Below are positions 1 to 6,498 of a DNA stretch of 12,425 nt, piece after piece (positions within the stretch are counted from its first letter, which is position 1; every line of letters begins with the position of its first letter). The notes beneath the pieces are model-generated. The model saw only the letters and a program-made list of their open reading frames with translations, had not been told where the DNA came from and did not search any database. Made by a program: the position numbers and the translations under genes. The stretch comes from Coriobacteriia bacterium (GTDB lineage Bacteria; Actinomycetota; Coriobacteriia; Coriobacteriales; QAMH01), in assembly GCA_900756605.1 (NCBI GenBank), contig CAAEKX010000135.1:1-12425 (forward strand). The letters run 5' to 3'.

Positions 1-21
1 AGTAGAGAGAGGAGGACTGGA

Positions 22-585
22 ATGACCCGTTACGCAATGGTTATGGACCAGCGTCGTTGCATTGGTTGCTCGTCATGCACCATCGCATGCCGCACCTGGA
101 ACGAGCTGCCCATTGACATCATCTACAACCCCGTTGTATCCAACGGAGCAGAGGGCGTGTGGCCTCATGTCCACATGACCTTCACGCCGCTCATCTGCAT
201 GCACTGCGACAAGCCCGCTTGCGTGCCCGCCTGCCCGACCGGCGCGTCCCGCCAGGATGACGACGGTATCGTGTGGGTTGAGCCTTCCCAGTGCATGGGA
301 TGCAAGGTCTGCGCGAATGCGTGCCCCTACGGCGCTCGCGATATGAACGAGCACGAGGGCTACATCCGCAAGTGCACCTTCTGCAAGGATCGTGTCCGCG
401 AGGGCGAGCAGCCCTTCTGCGTCATGACCTGCCATCAGAAGGCCCGCACGTTCGGCGATCTCGATGACCCCAACAGCGAGGTCTCGAAGCTCGTGAACTC
501 GTATTACACCGAGCAGGTCTATCCCGAGGTTGGTACCGAGCCCATGATCTACTACATCCCCGATTTAGGAGGTACGGTACAGTGA
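22..585 (+). CDS. Four-cluster ferredoxin electron-transfer subunit of a DMSO-reductase-family complex (DmsB/NrfC/PsrB-like)
   Basis: This 187-aa protein would carry electrons between a membrane quinol-interacting subunit and a molybdopterin catalytic subunit. Sixteen cysteines fall in the family's four-cluster pattern: C13-C16-C19-C23, C59-C62-C67-C71, C91-C94-C97-C101 and C118-C121-C133-C137, so four [4Fe-4S] clusters are expected. Length matches the DmsB/NrfC/PsrB family. There is no signal peptide; it would fold in the cytoplasm and, if it acts outside, be carried across by a Tat-tagged partner. The ATG at 22 follows a strong AGAGGAGG ribosome binding site at 8-15 with 6-nt spacing. The stop overlaps the next start by 4 nt (GTGA), so the two genes are translationally coupled. 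The catalytic subunit is not in the window and probably lies just upstream. The specific substrate (DMSO, polysulfide, tetrathionate, other) cannot be told from this subunit. Confidence 0.95.
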   Translation: MTRYAMVMDQRRCIGCSSCTIACRTWNELPIDIIYNPVVSNGAEGVWPHVHMTFTPLICMHCDKPACVPACPTGASRQDDDGIVWVEPSQCMGCKVCANACPYGARDMNEHEGYIRKCTFCKDRVREGEQPFCVMTCHQKARTFGDLDDPNSEVSKLVNSYYTEQVYPEVGTEPMIYYIPDLGGTVQ

Positions 586-1673
586 AACAGTTCTGGATTT
601 GGCCTATCGCCCTCTACCTCTTCCTGGGCGGCCTTGGTGGCGGCATGATGGCGACCGCCGCCGTTGTCGGATTGCTCATCGCGCCGTCTGCCCTTACCAG
701 CGGTGCTCTGGTTTGGGGCGTCTTCATCGCGTTCCTCATCCTGGGCATCGGCACTGGCCTGCTCGTCTTCGAGCTCGGCCAGCCGTGGATTTTCTACCGT
801 GCCTTCGTGACGAGGACCTCGGTCATCAAGTGGGGTGCCGTGTTCCTCTCCATTTCGATGATCGCAGGCGTGCTCTTCATCTTCTGGGAGTTATCCTGGT
901 TCACGTTCCTGCCCTTCATTCCGTATGAAGGCTGCGCTCAGGTCCTGCTCGGCATCGCCGGCATCTTCGGTCTCTGCGTCACGATCTACACGGGCGTTCT
1001 GCTCTCCAGCATGAAGTCCCGTCCGTTCTGGAACACGCCGGTTCTGCCCGTGCTCTTCATGGTGTCCGGCTGCTCCACGGGTGCGGCCCTGCTCTCCATG
1101 TGCATCGGCGTGTGGCCCTTCCCGGCCGAGTGGCTGCAGGTTAACCTGTCCACGCCGCTTGCCGCGCTGCTCACCGAGGAGCTGCGTCACATCCTGCACG
1201 TTGCCGACGCGATTCTCATTGCACTCGAGCTCGTCGTGCTGCTCCTGTACGTGATGCTGCAGTTCTGCGCTTCCAACGAGACCGCCAAGTCTCATGCAGA
1301 GCGCTGGGTCCGCGGCGAGTGGGCCGGTTACTTCTGGGGCCTCATGGTTTGCTGCGGTCTGGTCATCCCGTTCGTGCTCAACATCACGAGCGTGGGCGGC
1401 TACGCTTCGCAGATCATTGCCCTCATGGGTGGCTGCCTGCTTCGCTTCATGATTATCTGGAGCTACCAGCGCCGCGTCACCCCCGCAGAGCTCAAGTACT
1501 ACACGCGCCTGCCGCAGAGCCACCAGGACTTCATGGATTACTGGGAGGCTGGCAAGGAGTACTGGACGTGGGTTACGCCTGCTGGCGAGGTTGCTGACGA
1601 GGCACCTGCCGATGGTCCCGATGAGGTTTACCAGACCTCTGGCCCCAACCCGGCCATGACTGGCGCCCAGTAG
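582..1673 (+). CDS. NrfD/PsrC-family membrane anchor, quinol-interacting subunit
   Basis: This 363-aa polytopic membrane protein should exchange electrons with the menaquinone pool and anchor the ferredoxin subunit encoded just before it. Eight hydrophobic segments can be seen at about residues 8-33, 42-64, 82-106, 119-142, 152-176, 203-229, 248-268 and 272-294. A hydrophilic tail of about 70 residues follows, with an acidic stretch at 336-349. The opening YLFLGGLGGG run and the overall size are typical of the NrfD (polysulfide reductase PsrC) family rather than classical E. coli DmsC. The start is a GTG at 582 preceded by AGGAGG at 567-572, overlapping the stop of the upstream gene. It is the last gene of its operon: an intrinsic terminator begins 40 nt downstream. 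Family assignment is confident; the partner enzyme and its substrate are unknown. Confidence 0.92.
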   Translation: MKQFWIWPIALYLFLGGLGGGMMATAAVVGLLIAPSALTSGALVWGVFIAFLILGIGTGLLVFELGQPWIFYRAFVTRTSVIKWGAVFLSISMIAGVLFIFWELSWFTFLPFIPYEGCAQVLLGIAGIFGLCVTIYTGVLLSSMKSRPFWNTPVLPVLFMVSGCSTGAALLSMCIGVWPFPAEWLQVNLSTPLAALLTEELRHILHVADAILIALELVVLLLYVMLQFCASNETAKSHAERWVRGEWAGYFWGLMVCCGLVIPFVLNITSVGGYASQIIALMGGCLLRFMIIWSYQRRVTPAELKYYTRLPQSHQDFMDYWEAGKEYWTWVTPAGEVADEAPADGPDEVYQTSGPNPAMTGAQ

Positions 1674-1713
1674 GATCTGCTTTTGCAGCTTGCTGCGAGC
1701 GAGTAATGCGAAC

Positions 1714-1750
1714 GACCCCCGTCTTCTCCAAGAGGCGGGGGTCTTTGTTT
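1714..1750 (+). terminator. Intrinsic terminator of the ferredoxin/NrfD operon
   Basis: A perfect 8-bp GC-rich stem (GACCCCCG at 1714-1721 pairing with CGGGGGTC at 1736-1743) closes a 14-nt loop and is followed by a T-rich run TTTGTTT. It lies 40 nt after the stop of the NrfD-like gene and has the layout of a rho-independent terminator on the + strand. Confidence 0.87.
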
Positions 1751-1796
1751 GGTGTGGCGGAAAAGCCGGCAGCTTTTTACTCATTTGCAAGCGTGT

Positions 1797-1827
1797 ATGT
1801 GTCAGGGGGTCAGACCCCCTGACACAT
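1797..1827. repeat. Perfect 15-bp inverted repeat with 1-nt spacer
   Basis: ATGTGTCAGGGGGTC at 1797-1811 is exactly mirrored by its complement at 1813-1827, with a single A between. It is not followed by a T run, so it is not an ordinary terminator. It covers the position where a -35 box would stand for the TATAAT at 1833-1838. It could be an operator, or a REP-type dispersed palindrome. The very GC-rich core and near-zero spacer resemble dispersed palindromes of the kind mobilised by REP-associated Y1 transposases, but no such transposase is in the window and a single copy cannot prove this. Confidence 0.85.
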
Positions 1828-1832
1828 TGGCG

Positions 1833-1838
1833 TATAAT
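1833..1838 (+). promoter_or_regulatory. Putative -10 box for the CCG Fe-S protein gene
   Basis: A consensus TATAAT sits 33 nt upstream of the ATG at 1872, giving a predicted 5' UTR of roughly 25 nt that contains the ribosome binding site. No convincing -35 is seen 17 nt upstream, because that stretch is inside the 1797-1827 palindrome. An activator, or repression through the palindrome, is therefore possible. Confidence 0.5.
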
Positions 1839-1856
1839 CGGGCACAAACACGCTGC

Positions 1857-1864
1857 GAGGAAGG
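1857..1864 (+). promoter_or_regulatory. Ribosome binding site that fixes the start at 1872
   Basis: GAGGAAGG lies 7 nt before the ATG at 1872. The frame is open upstream to another ATG at 1749, but translation from there would run through the terminator loop edge and the palindrome and lacks a ribosome binding site, so 1872 is the real start. Confidence 0.85.
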
Positions 1865-1871
1865 ACTCGAG

Positions 1872-3026
1872 ATGCATCATCCCCTTGAAGATGTGCAGGA
1901 TTTTTCTGACAGTTGCATTCGCTGCGGCCTCTGTGCCCAGACCGATTGCGGCAACTTCTCGAATGGCGAACCCAATCTTGGCGAGTTGTGCGAGTCCATC
2001 CTCAACGGCGAGGAAACCTGGGATTACGCGCCTTTCACGTGCGCGCTATGCAATCGGTGTACGATTAACTGCCCGGTCGATCTGGTCGCCTCACGTGCCA
2101 ACAAGCCGCTCAGGGCACTGCTACTTAAGCAGAAGCCCGAGTTGAGGCCCCTGTATCGCAAGTTCAGGACGGATCTCAAGTACAACGTGTTCTCGGCGCT
2201 GCGCGCACGTGATACCAGGGACATCACCAACGTCACGTATATCCAAGGCGAGGCCAACTTGGGGGACGACGCCAACCACACCGCGTTTTTTCCGGGCTGT
2301 GCGCTGTATGCGTATGCTCCCGACCTGACCGCCAAGGTCTCGCAGTGGCTGCGCGACGAGGACATCGCCGCCTATACCCTTACGATATGCTGCGGAGCAA
2401 CCTTCTACGATGTCGGTTTCTATGACGAGTACGATGCCTATCGTGAGCGTGTGCAGGCTTTTCTGCGCGAGAAGGAAATCGAGCGCCTGGTCGTGACCTG
2501 TCCGCACTGCGCCCATCTGCTGCCACAGCTCATCGAAGGGATGGAAATCGAGATCGTGCGGCTGCCTGATCTGCTCGTTGAGCGCGGCATGATATCGCAG
2601 AGCACCGAGACCATCACCTTTCACGATGCGTGTTACGACCGCTCTGCTGGTTTCTTTGGCAGTGCGGCACGCAGCCTATTTGAGAACGCGACATTCAAGA
2701 GCATGCCGCACGAGAAACGCGATTGCCTGTGCTGTGGTGGGGGTGGCATGGTGAGCGTGTACGCTCCCGATTACTGCGCGTATCGCCGCAACCTGCGTTT
2801 GGCCGAGATTGACGGAGTGGATGCCGATCGCGTGCTTTCGACCTGCTTCTCATGTGTCAATTCGTTGCAACGCGGTGTGGGAAGCACGCCCGTGCAGCAT
2901 TACCTCGAGCAGATCTTCGATTGCCCCGTCGATTGGGGTGAAGTGTACGCGAACGTCGATGCGCTCTTTGCCGACCCGGCGTACGCGGAGCTTTCGGAGG
3001 GCGAGGAACTGACGCTCGTCGACTAA
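1872..3026 (+). CDS. Heterodisulfide-reductase-like Fe-S protein (two ferredoxin clusters plus two CCG domains)
   Basis: This 384-aa soluble protein is built like HdrD/GlpC/LutA-type electron-transfer or thiol/disulfide redox proteins. Residues 15-26 (C15-C18-C21, then C26 after four residues) and 57-67 (C57-C60-C63-C67) are two ferredoxin-like cluster motifs. Two cysteine-rich CCG domains follow: C143, C173-C174-G175, C210-C213; and C254, C287-C288-G289, C325-C328. In HdrB such CCG motifs hold non-cubane [4Fe-4S] clusters that reduce a disulfide. No transmembrane segment is visible. The first motif has one extra residue before its fourth Cys, so that cluster may be slightly unusual. The gene appears monocistronic, with its own -10 box upstream and a 320-nt repeat-filled gap after it. 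The substrate is unknown; partners could be a flavoprotein dehydrogenase elsewhere in the genome. The family call is confident, the role is not. Confidence 0.9.
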   Translation: MHHPLEDVQDFSDSCIRCGLCAQTDCGNFSNGEPNLGELCESILNGEETWDYAPFTCALCNRCTINCPVDLVASRANKPLRALLLKQKPELRPLYRKFRTDLKYNVFSALRARDTRDITNVTYIQGEANLGDDANHTAFFPGCALYAYAPDLTAKVSQWLRDEDIAAYTLTICCGATFYDVGFYDEYDAYRERVQAFLREKEIERLVVTCPHCAHLLPQLIEGMEIEIVRLPDLLVERGMISQSTETITFHDACYDRSAGFFGSAARSLFENATFKSMPHEKRDCLCCGGGGMVSVYAPDYCAYRRNLRLAEIDGVDADRVLSTCFSCVNSLQRGVGSTPVQHYLEQIFDCPVDWGEVYANVDALFADPAYAELSEGEELTLVD

Positions 3027-3075
3027 CGAGAGAGGCCTCACCATCATTTCGACCTGGGATGTGTAAGCCGCTTCT

Positions 3076-3189
3076 TGTCATTCCGACCGAAGGGGCCGCC
3101 AGGCCCCGGAGTGGAGGAATCTCGTGGGTTATGGTCAGCGCGAGATTTCTCGACTGCGCGGCCTGACGGCCGCTCCGCTCGAAATGACA
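3076..3189. repeat. MITE/REP-like element: imperfect inverted repeat with 49-bp arms
   Basis: The left arm at 3076-3124 and right arm at 3141-3189 are reverse complements over their full 49 nt with no gaps, by my count 40 of 49 positions matching. A 16-nt spacer lies between. Each arm also holds a smaller internal palindrome around GGCC-N-GGCC. The ends read TGTCATT and AATGACA. This is the form of the widely dispersed 'GTCATTCCGAGC..GGAATCTCG' palindromic repeats seen in many bacterial genomes. It carries no gene and fills most of the 320-nt gap 3027-3346. Transcribed, it would fold into a long hairpin that could stabilise or end the upstream transcript. Confidence 0.85.
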
Positions 3190-3270
3190 GATGGGGGCAA
3201 CCGCCTCGTCCGCTCCGCTCGGAATGACAGATGGGGGCAACCGCCTCGTCCGCTCCGCTCGAAATGACAG
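3171..3270. repeat. Tandem 40-bp repeat, two and a half copies
   Basis: Units at 3171-3210 and 3211-3250 are 40 nt each and differ at one visible position (A/G at 3182/3222). A third partial copy covers 3251-3270 before the match decays. Each unit starts with CGCTCCGCTCG and contains AATGACAG, that is, the outer end of the right arm of the inverted repeat at 3076-3189. The right terminus of that element is therefore present three times (near 3189, 3229 and 3269). Confidence 0.9.
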
Positions 3271-3332
3271 ACAAGGGCGCTCCGTCTCCGTGTTGTAACC
3301 GGAGATTCCCCGTGTTTGTTCGGTGCATGCAG

Positions 3333-3338
3333 TACAAT
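3333..3338 (+). promoter_or_regulatory. Putative -10 box for the molybdopterin enzyme operon; leaderless start likely
   Basis: TACAAT ends 8 nt before the ATG at 3347, so transcription would begin at or within about 2 nt of the start codon. No Shine-Dalgarno-like sequence precedes that ATG. A -35 box is weak or absent. The simplest reading is a leaderless mRNA, which is common in Actinobacteria. Confidence 0.5.
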
Positions 3339-3346
3339 CATGAGCT

Positions 3347-5566
3347 ATGACTACTGAGATACGCAAAACCAATTGCCATTACTGCGGATACCTGTGCGCC
3401 TTCGATGCGACGCTCGAGGACGGGCGCGTTGTCGACTTCGCGCCGGACCCCACGCGCTATCCGTATGACACGAGCGTGGCGGCACGCTGTTGCCGCTGGC
3501 CGCTCAACCTCGAGAAGCTCTACGACGAAAGCACGCGCGTCAACTACCCCCTGAAACGCATAGGGCCCCGTGGTGGCGGCGGGTTTATCCGCGTGAGTTG
3601 GGACGAGGCGCTTGACGATATCGCGACGCGCCTGCGCTTGCTCATCGACGCCCACGGGCCGTGGACGGTGGCGAGCGCCATCGGTGGGCCGCATGCGGTC
3701 TACTGGCCACTCCATCGCTTCATGAGCTTCATCGACAGCCCCAACAACATGGGTATCGGCCCCATTTGCTGGAACCCTCGTATCTGGATGGATACGATGA
3801 CCTACGGCTGGTCGGTCGAATGCGACTTCAGACCCGATCTCACGGAATGCCTCATGCTCTGGGGCACCAATCCGGCCGAGTCGGACAATTCGCTCTTCTG
3901 GCGCAACATCGCCGATTACGTCCGCAACGATGGCAAGCTCATCATCATCGATACGCGGCTTTCCATGACGGCGGCCAAGGCGACGCTGTGGCTCGCGCCC
4001 TTCCCGGGCACCGATCTCGTCCTCGCCTACGCGTTTGCCCGCGTCATCATCGAGGAGGGTCTCTACGATCACGAGTTCGTCGAACGATGGTGCTCTGGTT
4101 TCGACGAGTTCAAGGCCGCCGCGTTCGAGCGCACGATAGACGAGGCAGCCGCCATCACGCAGGTGAGTGCCGAGGATATACGTGCGGTGGCCCGCATGTA
4201 CGCGACGAGCAAGCCGGCAGGCCTGCTCTCGGGACGCGGCGTCGACCAGATCGGTCCCAACACCGCACCGTTGCATCGTGTCATCGCAGCGCTCCGTGCC
4301 ATCACGGGCAATGTCGACGTTCCGGGCGGCAACGTCCTCAACGAGGCACCGAGCTTCATGAGCGAGCTCGAGCTCGAGGACAGCGCGTTGCTTTCGGCCG
4401 AGGCGCGCGCGCATGGGCTGAATGAACCCGATTGCGGCATACAGAGCTACGAGGGCTGGGAGCTCGCTGACGCACGCACGGGCAAGCTCGGGCGCCATCT
4501 GCCGATGCGCTACCTCACCTCCGCGTTACCGCAACGCGTATGGGAGGCGGCTATCACCGGCAAGCCCTACCGCGTGAGTGCGCTCATCGTCGACGGGGCC
4601 AACCCGCTCGTCACCTATGCCGACACGCGCCTTGTCATGGAAGCGTTCGAGGCGATGGATCTCATCGTCGTGCTCGAGTTCATCATGACCCCCACGGCCC
4701 TCATGGCCGACTACGTCTTGCCCGCCGCCGCCGCCGTCGAGCATCCGTGCTTCCAGGCGATGGGCGGTGTCTCGGACTTCTGCTACGGCGGTCCGGCTGC
4801 TGTCGAGCCGCAGTTCGAACGTCGCGAGGACTACGCAATCCTGCGTGACCTCGCCTTGCGCATGGGCTGTGACGAGGCGTTGTGGCCGGCACGAGGCCTG
4901 ACCGAAGAGCTTGCGCGTACGATCGCGCCGACGGGGATGAGCTGGGAGGATTTCACCATCACGGGCTTGTGTGGTGGGCCAGCGCATTACTTCAAGCACC
5001 TCGAGACCGACGAGACGACGGGCGAGCCACGCGGGTTCGCGACCGAAAGCGGCAAAGTTGAGCTCGCCATCCCGTTCTTGCAGCGACGGGGGGCGGATGT
5101 AGTAGCTCGCTTCACGCCCGTGCCCGGCGTACATGTGGATGTGTGCCACGATCTCGATTGCGTCACGCTCATCACCGGCGCGCGCAAGCAGCCCTATTGG
5201 GCCTCCTCGTACTTCGAGGTTCCCTCCATGCGTGCCCGCCATCCCAAGCCGACTGTCGAGCTCTCGCAGGCAACGGCCGAGCGGCTGGGCCTTGTCGAAG
5301 GTGATGCCTGCCTCATCTCGCGTCAGGATACGCCGGACGTTGAGGTACTCCAATATGTGCATATCACGAATATGCTTGACGATGTCGCTTCGGCCGAATA
5401 CGGATGGTGGTACCCTGAGGCAGTCGAAGACGAGCCTGACTTCGAGAAATGCTTCGAGTCGAACATCAACCTGCTCACGCGTGGCACCGTCGAGGGCGTG
5501 CGTGAGCCGCTTATCGGGACGTGGATTTACAACGGCATTCCCTGCCGCATCAGAAAGAAGGAGTAA
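3347..5566 (+). CDS. Molybdopterin/tungstopterin enzyme of the DMSO-reductase superfamily, acetylene-hydratase/dehydroxylase-like class
   Basis: This 739-aa protein would bind a bis-pterin Mo or W cofactor and one [4Fe-4S] cluster. C10-C13-C17 and C48 (in C48-x-R50) form the N-terminal cluster site. Residues about 60-590 are the catalytic core (SWDEALDDIA at 84-93; DYVLPAAAAVEH later). About 605-735 is the dinucleotide-binding domain (VTLITGARKQ). Length, motif order and the likely metal ligand Cys141 (GPICWNPR) line up with Pelobacter acetylene hydratase as I remember it, also about 730 aa with Cys141. However, the residue after the second cluster Cys is Gly14, where acetylene hydratase has its catalytic Asp13, so that activity is unlikely. 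There is no Tat signal, so it is cytoplasmic, unlike the longer exported catechol dehydroxylases of Eggerthella. It heads a four-gene operon; the next ATG is 5 nt past its stop. Substrate and metal (Mo or W) are unknown. Confidence 0.92.
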   Translation: MTTEIRKTNCHYCGYLCAFDATLEDGRVVDFAPDPTRYPYDTSVAARCCRWPLNLEKLYDESTRVNYPLKRIGPRGGGGFIRVSWDEALDDIATRLRLLIDAHGPWTVASAIGGPHAVYWPLHRFMSFIDSPNNMGIGPICWNPRIWMDTMTYGWSVECDFRPDLTECLMLWGTNPAESDNSLFWRNIADYVRNDGKLIIIDTRLSMTAAKATLWLAPFPGTDLVLAYAFARVIIEEGLYDHEFVERWCSGFDEFKAAAFERTIDEAAAITQVSAEDIRAVARMYATSKPAGLLSGRGVDQIGPNTAPLHRVIAALRAITGNVDVPGGNVLNEAPSFMSELELEDSALLSAEARAHGLNEPDCGIQSYEGWELADARTGKLGRHLPMRYLTSALPQRVWEAAITGKPYRVSALIVDGANPLVTYADTRLVMEAFEAMDLIVVLEFIMTPTALMADYVLPAAAAVEHPCFQAMGGVSDFCYGGPAAVEPQFERREDYAILRDLALRMGCDEALWPARGLTEELARTIAPTGMSWEDFTITGLCGGPAHYFKHLETDETTGEPRGFATESGKVELAIPFLQRRGADVVARFTPVPGVHVDVCHDLDCVTLITGARKQPYWASSYFEVPSMRARHPKPTVELSQATAERLGLVEGDACLISRQDTPDVEVLQYVHITNMLDDVASAEYGWWYPEAVEDEPDFEKCFESNINLLTRGTVEGVREPLIGTWIYNGIPCRIRKKE

Positions 5567-5571
5567 CACCC

Positions 5572-6495
5572 ATGCAGAAGAAGTACGCGATTCTCATCTT
5601 CTCCAAGCCGCCGATTCCCGGTCTGGTCAAGACGCGCCTCACTTTCGAGCGCGGTGGCGGTTTTACCCAAGAGCAGGCCGCCCAGTTCTTCAAGCGCAGC
5701 CTGTGGGATGTGACCGAACTTGCCATGTGGTGCATGGATGACCTCGAGGCGCTAAATCGCGAAGAACGCGAGGCTGATTCGAGTGCTCCCGAGCGTAGCT
5801 ACGACCTCTTCATCTCGACGACGCCCGAGAAGAACGTCGCCCTCATGAAGGAGACGATCGAGGAGATCGGGCAGTGGCCGCGTGAGATTCACTACATGTA
5901 CGACCGTGGCGCGACTTTCGACGATCACTTCGACATGGCGTTCAAGGAGATCTTCGACCAGGGTTATGAGGCCATCGTCTCCATTGGCGCTGACATTCCC
6001 ACGTTGCCGCGTGGGCACGTGACCCAGGCTTTCCAGTGGCTCATCTACTTTGCCGAGGTGCTCGGCACGCCGGGCTTCGTGCAAGCTCCGTGCCAGGAAT
6101 GCGGCACCTCGCTCGTGGGATTCAACTTCGACACGCCCATCAACCACCAGGGCATCTATTACAACATGACCGGACGTCCCGCGCTCGACGGCTACGTCGA
6201 GAAGCTCGTCGAGGAAGGCATTCCCAACGCCTATCTTGCGCCTGTTGCCGACGTCGACGAGGTCGAGGACCTCGCACACTGCCTGTCGTGTGCTCGCGCC
6301 TTGCGTACGGCATCGGAGTACCAGACCGGCATCTACGTGCCCAAGCGCGTCTTGCAATGGGCCGACTTCCTCGGTCTCAAACCACATGCCGCGCCTAACG
6401 AGAACCATGATCCGCGCCAGTATCTGGATGATGTGGAGGATGGTGCCGACGCCCCCGCGCACGAGCCGGAGGAAACCGAAGGGATACTCCGGTAG
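5572..6495 (+). CDS. DUF2064/TIGR04282-type GT-A-fold transferase (glycosyl- or nucleotidyl-transferase)
   Basis: The 307-aa product opens with a beta strand and the F-x-K-P-P-x-P-G-x-V-K-T-R-L signature (residues 10-23) typical of the DUF2064/TIGR04282 family, related in fold to the nucleotidyltransferases CofC and MobA. GADIPTLP at 139-146 supplies the acidic metal-binding residue Asp141. The family is usually near 200-230 aa. This member is longer, with a stretch at about 60-78 rich in Glu/Asp and an acidic tail from about 285. Two Cys pairs (C174/C177 and C237/C240) might bind a metal. The start at 5572 is set by AAGGAG at 5558-5563 inside the end of the upstream gene; an in-frame ATG at 5521 lies within that gene and is less likely. 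Some relatives are annotated as acting in arsenosugar synthesis; nothing here supports arsenic. Its donor and acceptor are unknown. Confidence 0.85.
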   Translation: MQKKYAILIFSKPPIPGLVKTRLTFERGGGFTQEQAAQFFKRSLWDVTELAMWCMDDLEALNREEREADSSAPERSYDLFISTTPEKNVALMKETIEEIGQWPREIHYMYDRGATFDDHFDMAFKEIFDQGYEAIVSIGADIPTLPRGHVTQAFQWLIYFAEVLGTPGFVQAPCQECGTSLVGFNFDTPINHQGIYYNMTGRPALDGYVEKLVEEGIPNAYLAPVADVDEVEDLAHCLSCARALRTASEYQTGIYVPKRVLQWADFLGLKPHAAPNENHDPRQYLDDVEDGADAPAHEPEETEGILR

Positions 6496-6498
6496 CCT

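Noticed and set aside
3285..3305. Short 6-bp inverted repeat TCTCCG...CGGAGA upstream of the Mo/W operon
   Set aside because: It could be an operator half-site pair, but 6 bp with a 9-nt spacer is expected by chance in GC-rich DNA and no regulator is nearby.
3044..3372. Overlapping short antisense frames in the repeat-filled gap, with repeated HFERSG-like peptides
   Set aside because: The peptide repetition is simply the translation of the 40-bp tandem repeat and the inverted repeat; there is no ribosome binding site and nothing points to a real protein.
3338..4498. Antisense open frame of 386 codons opposite the molybdopterin enzyme, and a similar one at 9630-11066
   Set aside because: Same reasoning: mirror frames in high-GC coding DNA, low-complexity composition, no start signals and no recognised family.
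5521..5571. Upstream in-frame ATG for the DUF2064 gene
   Set aside because: It lies inside the end of the molybdopterin gene without a ribosome binding site. The ATG at 5572 has AAGGAG at good spacing and begins directly with the family's first beta strand.
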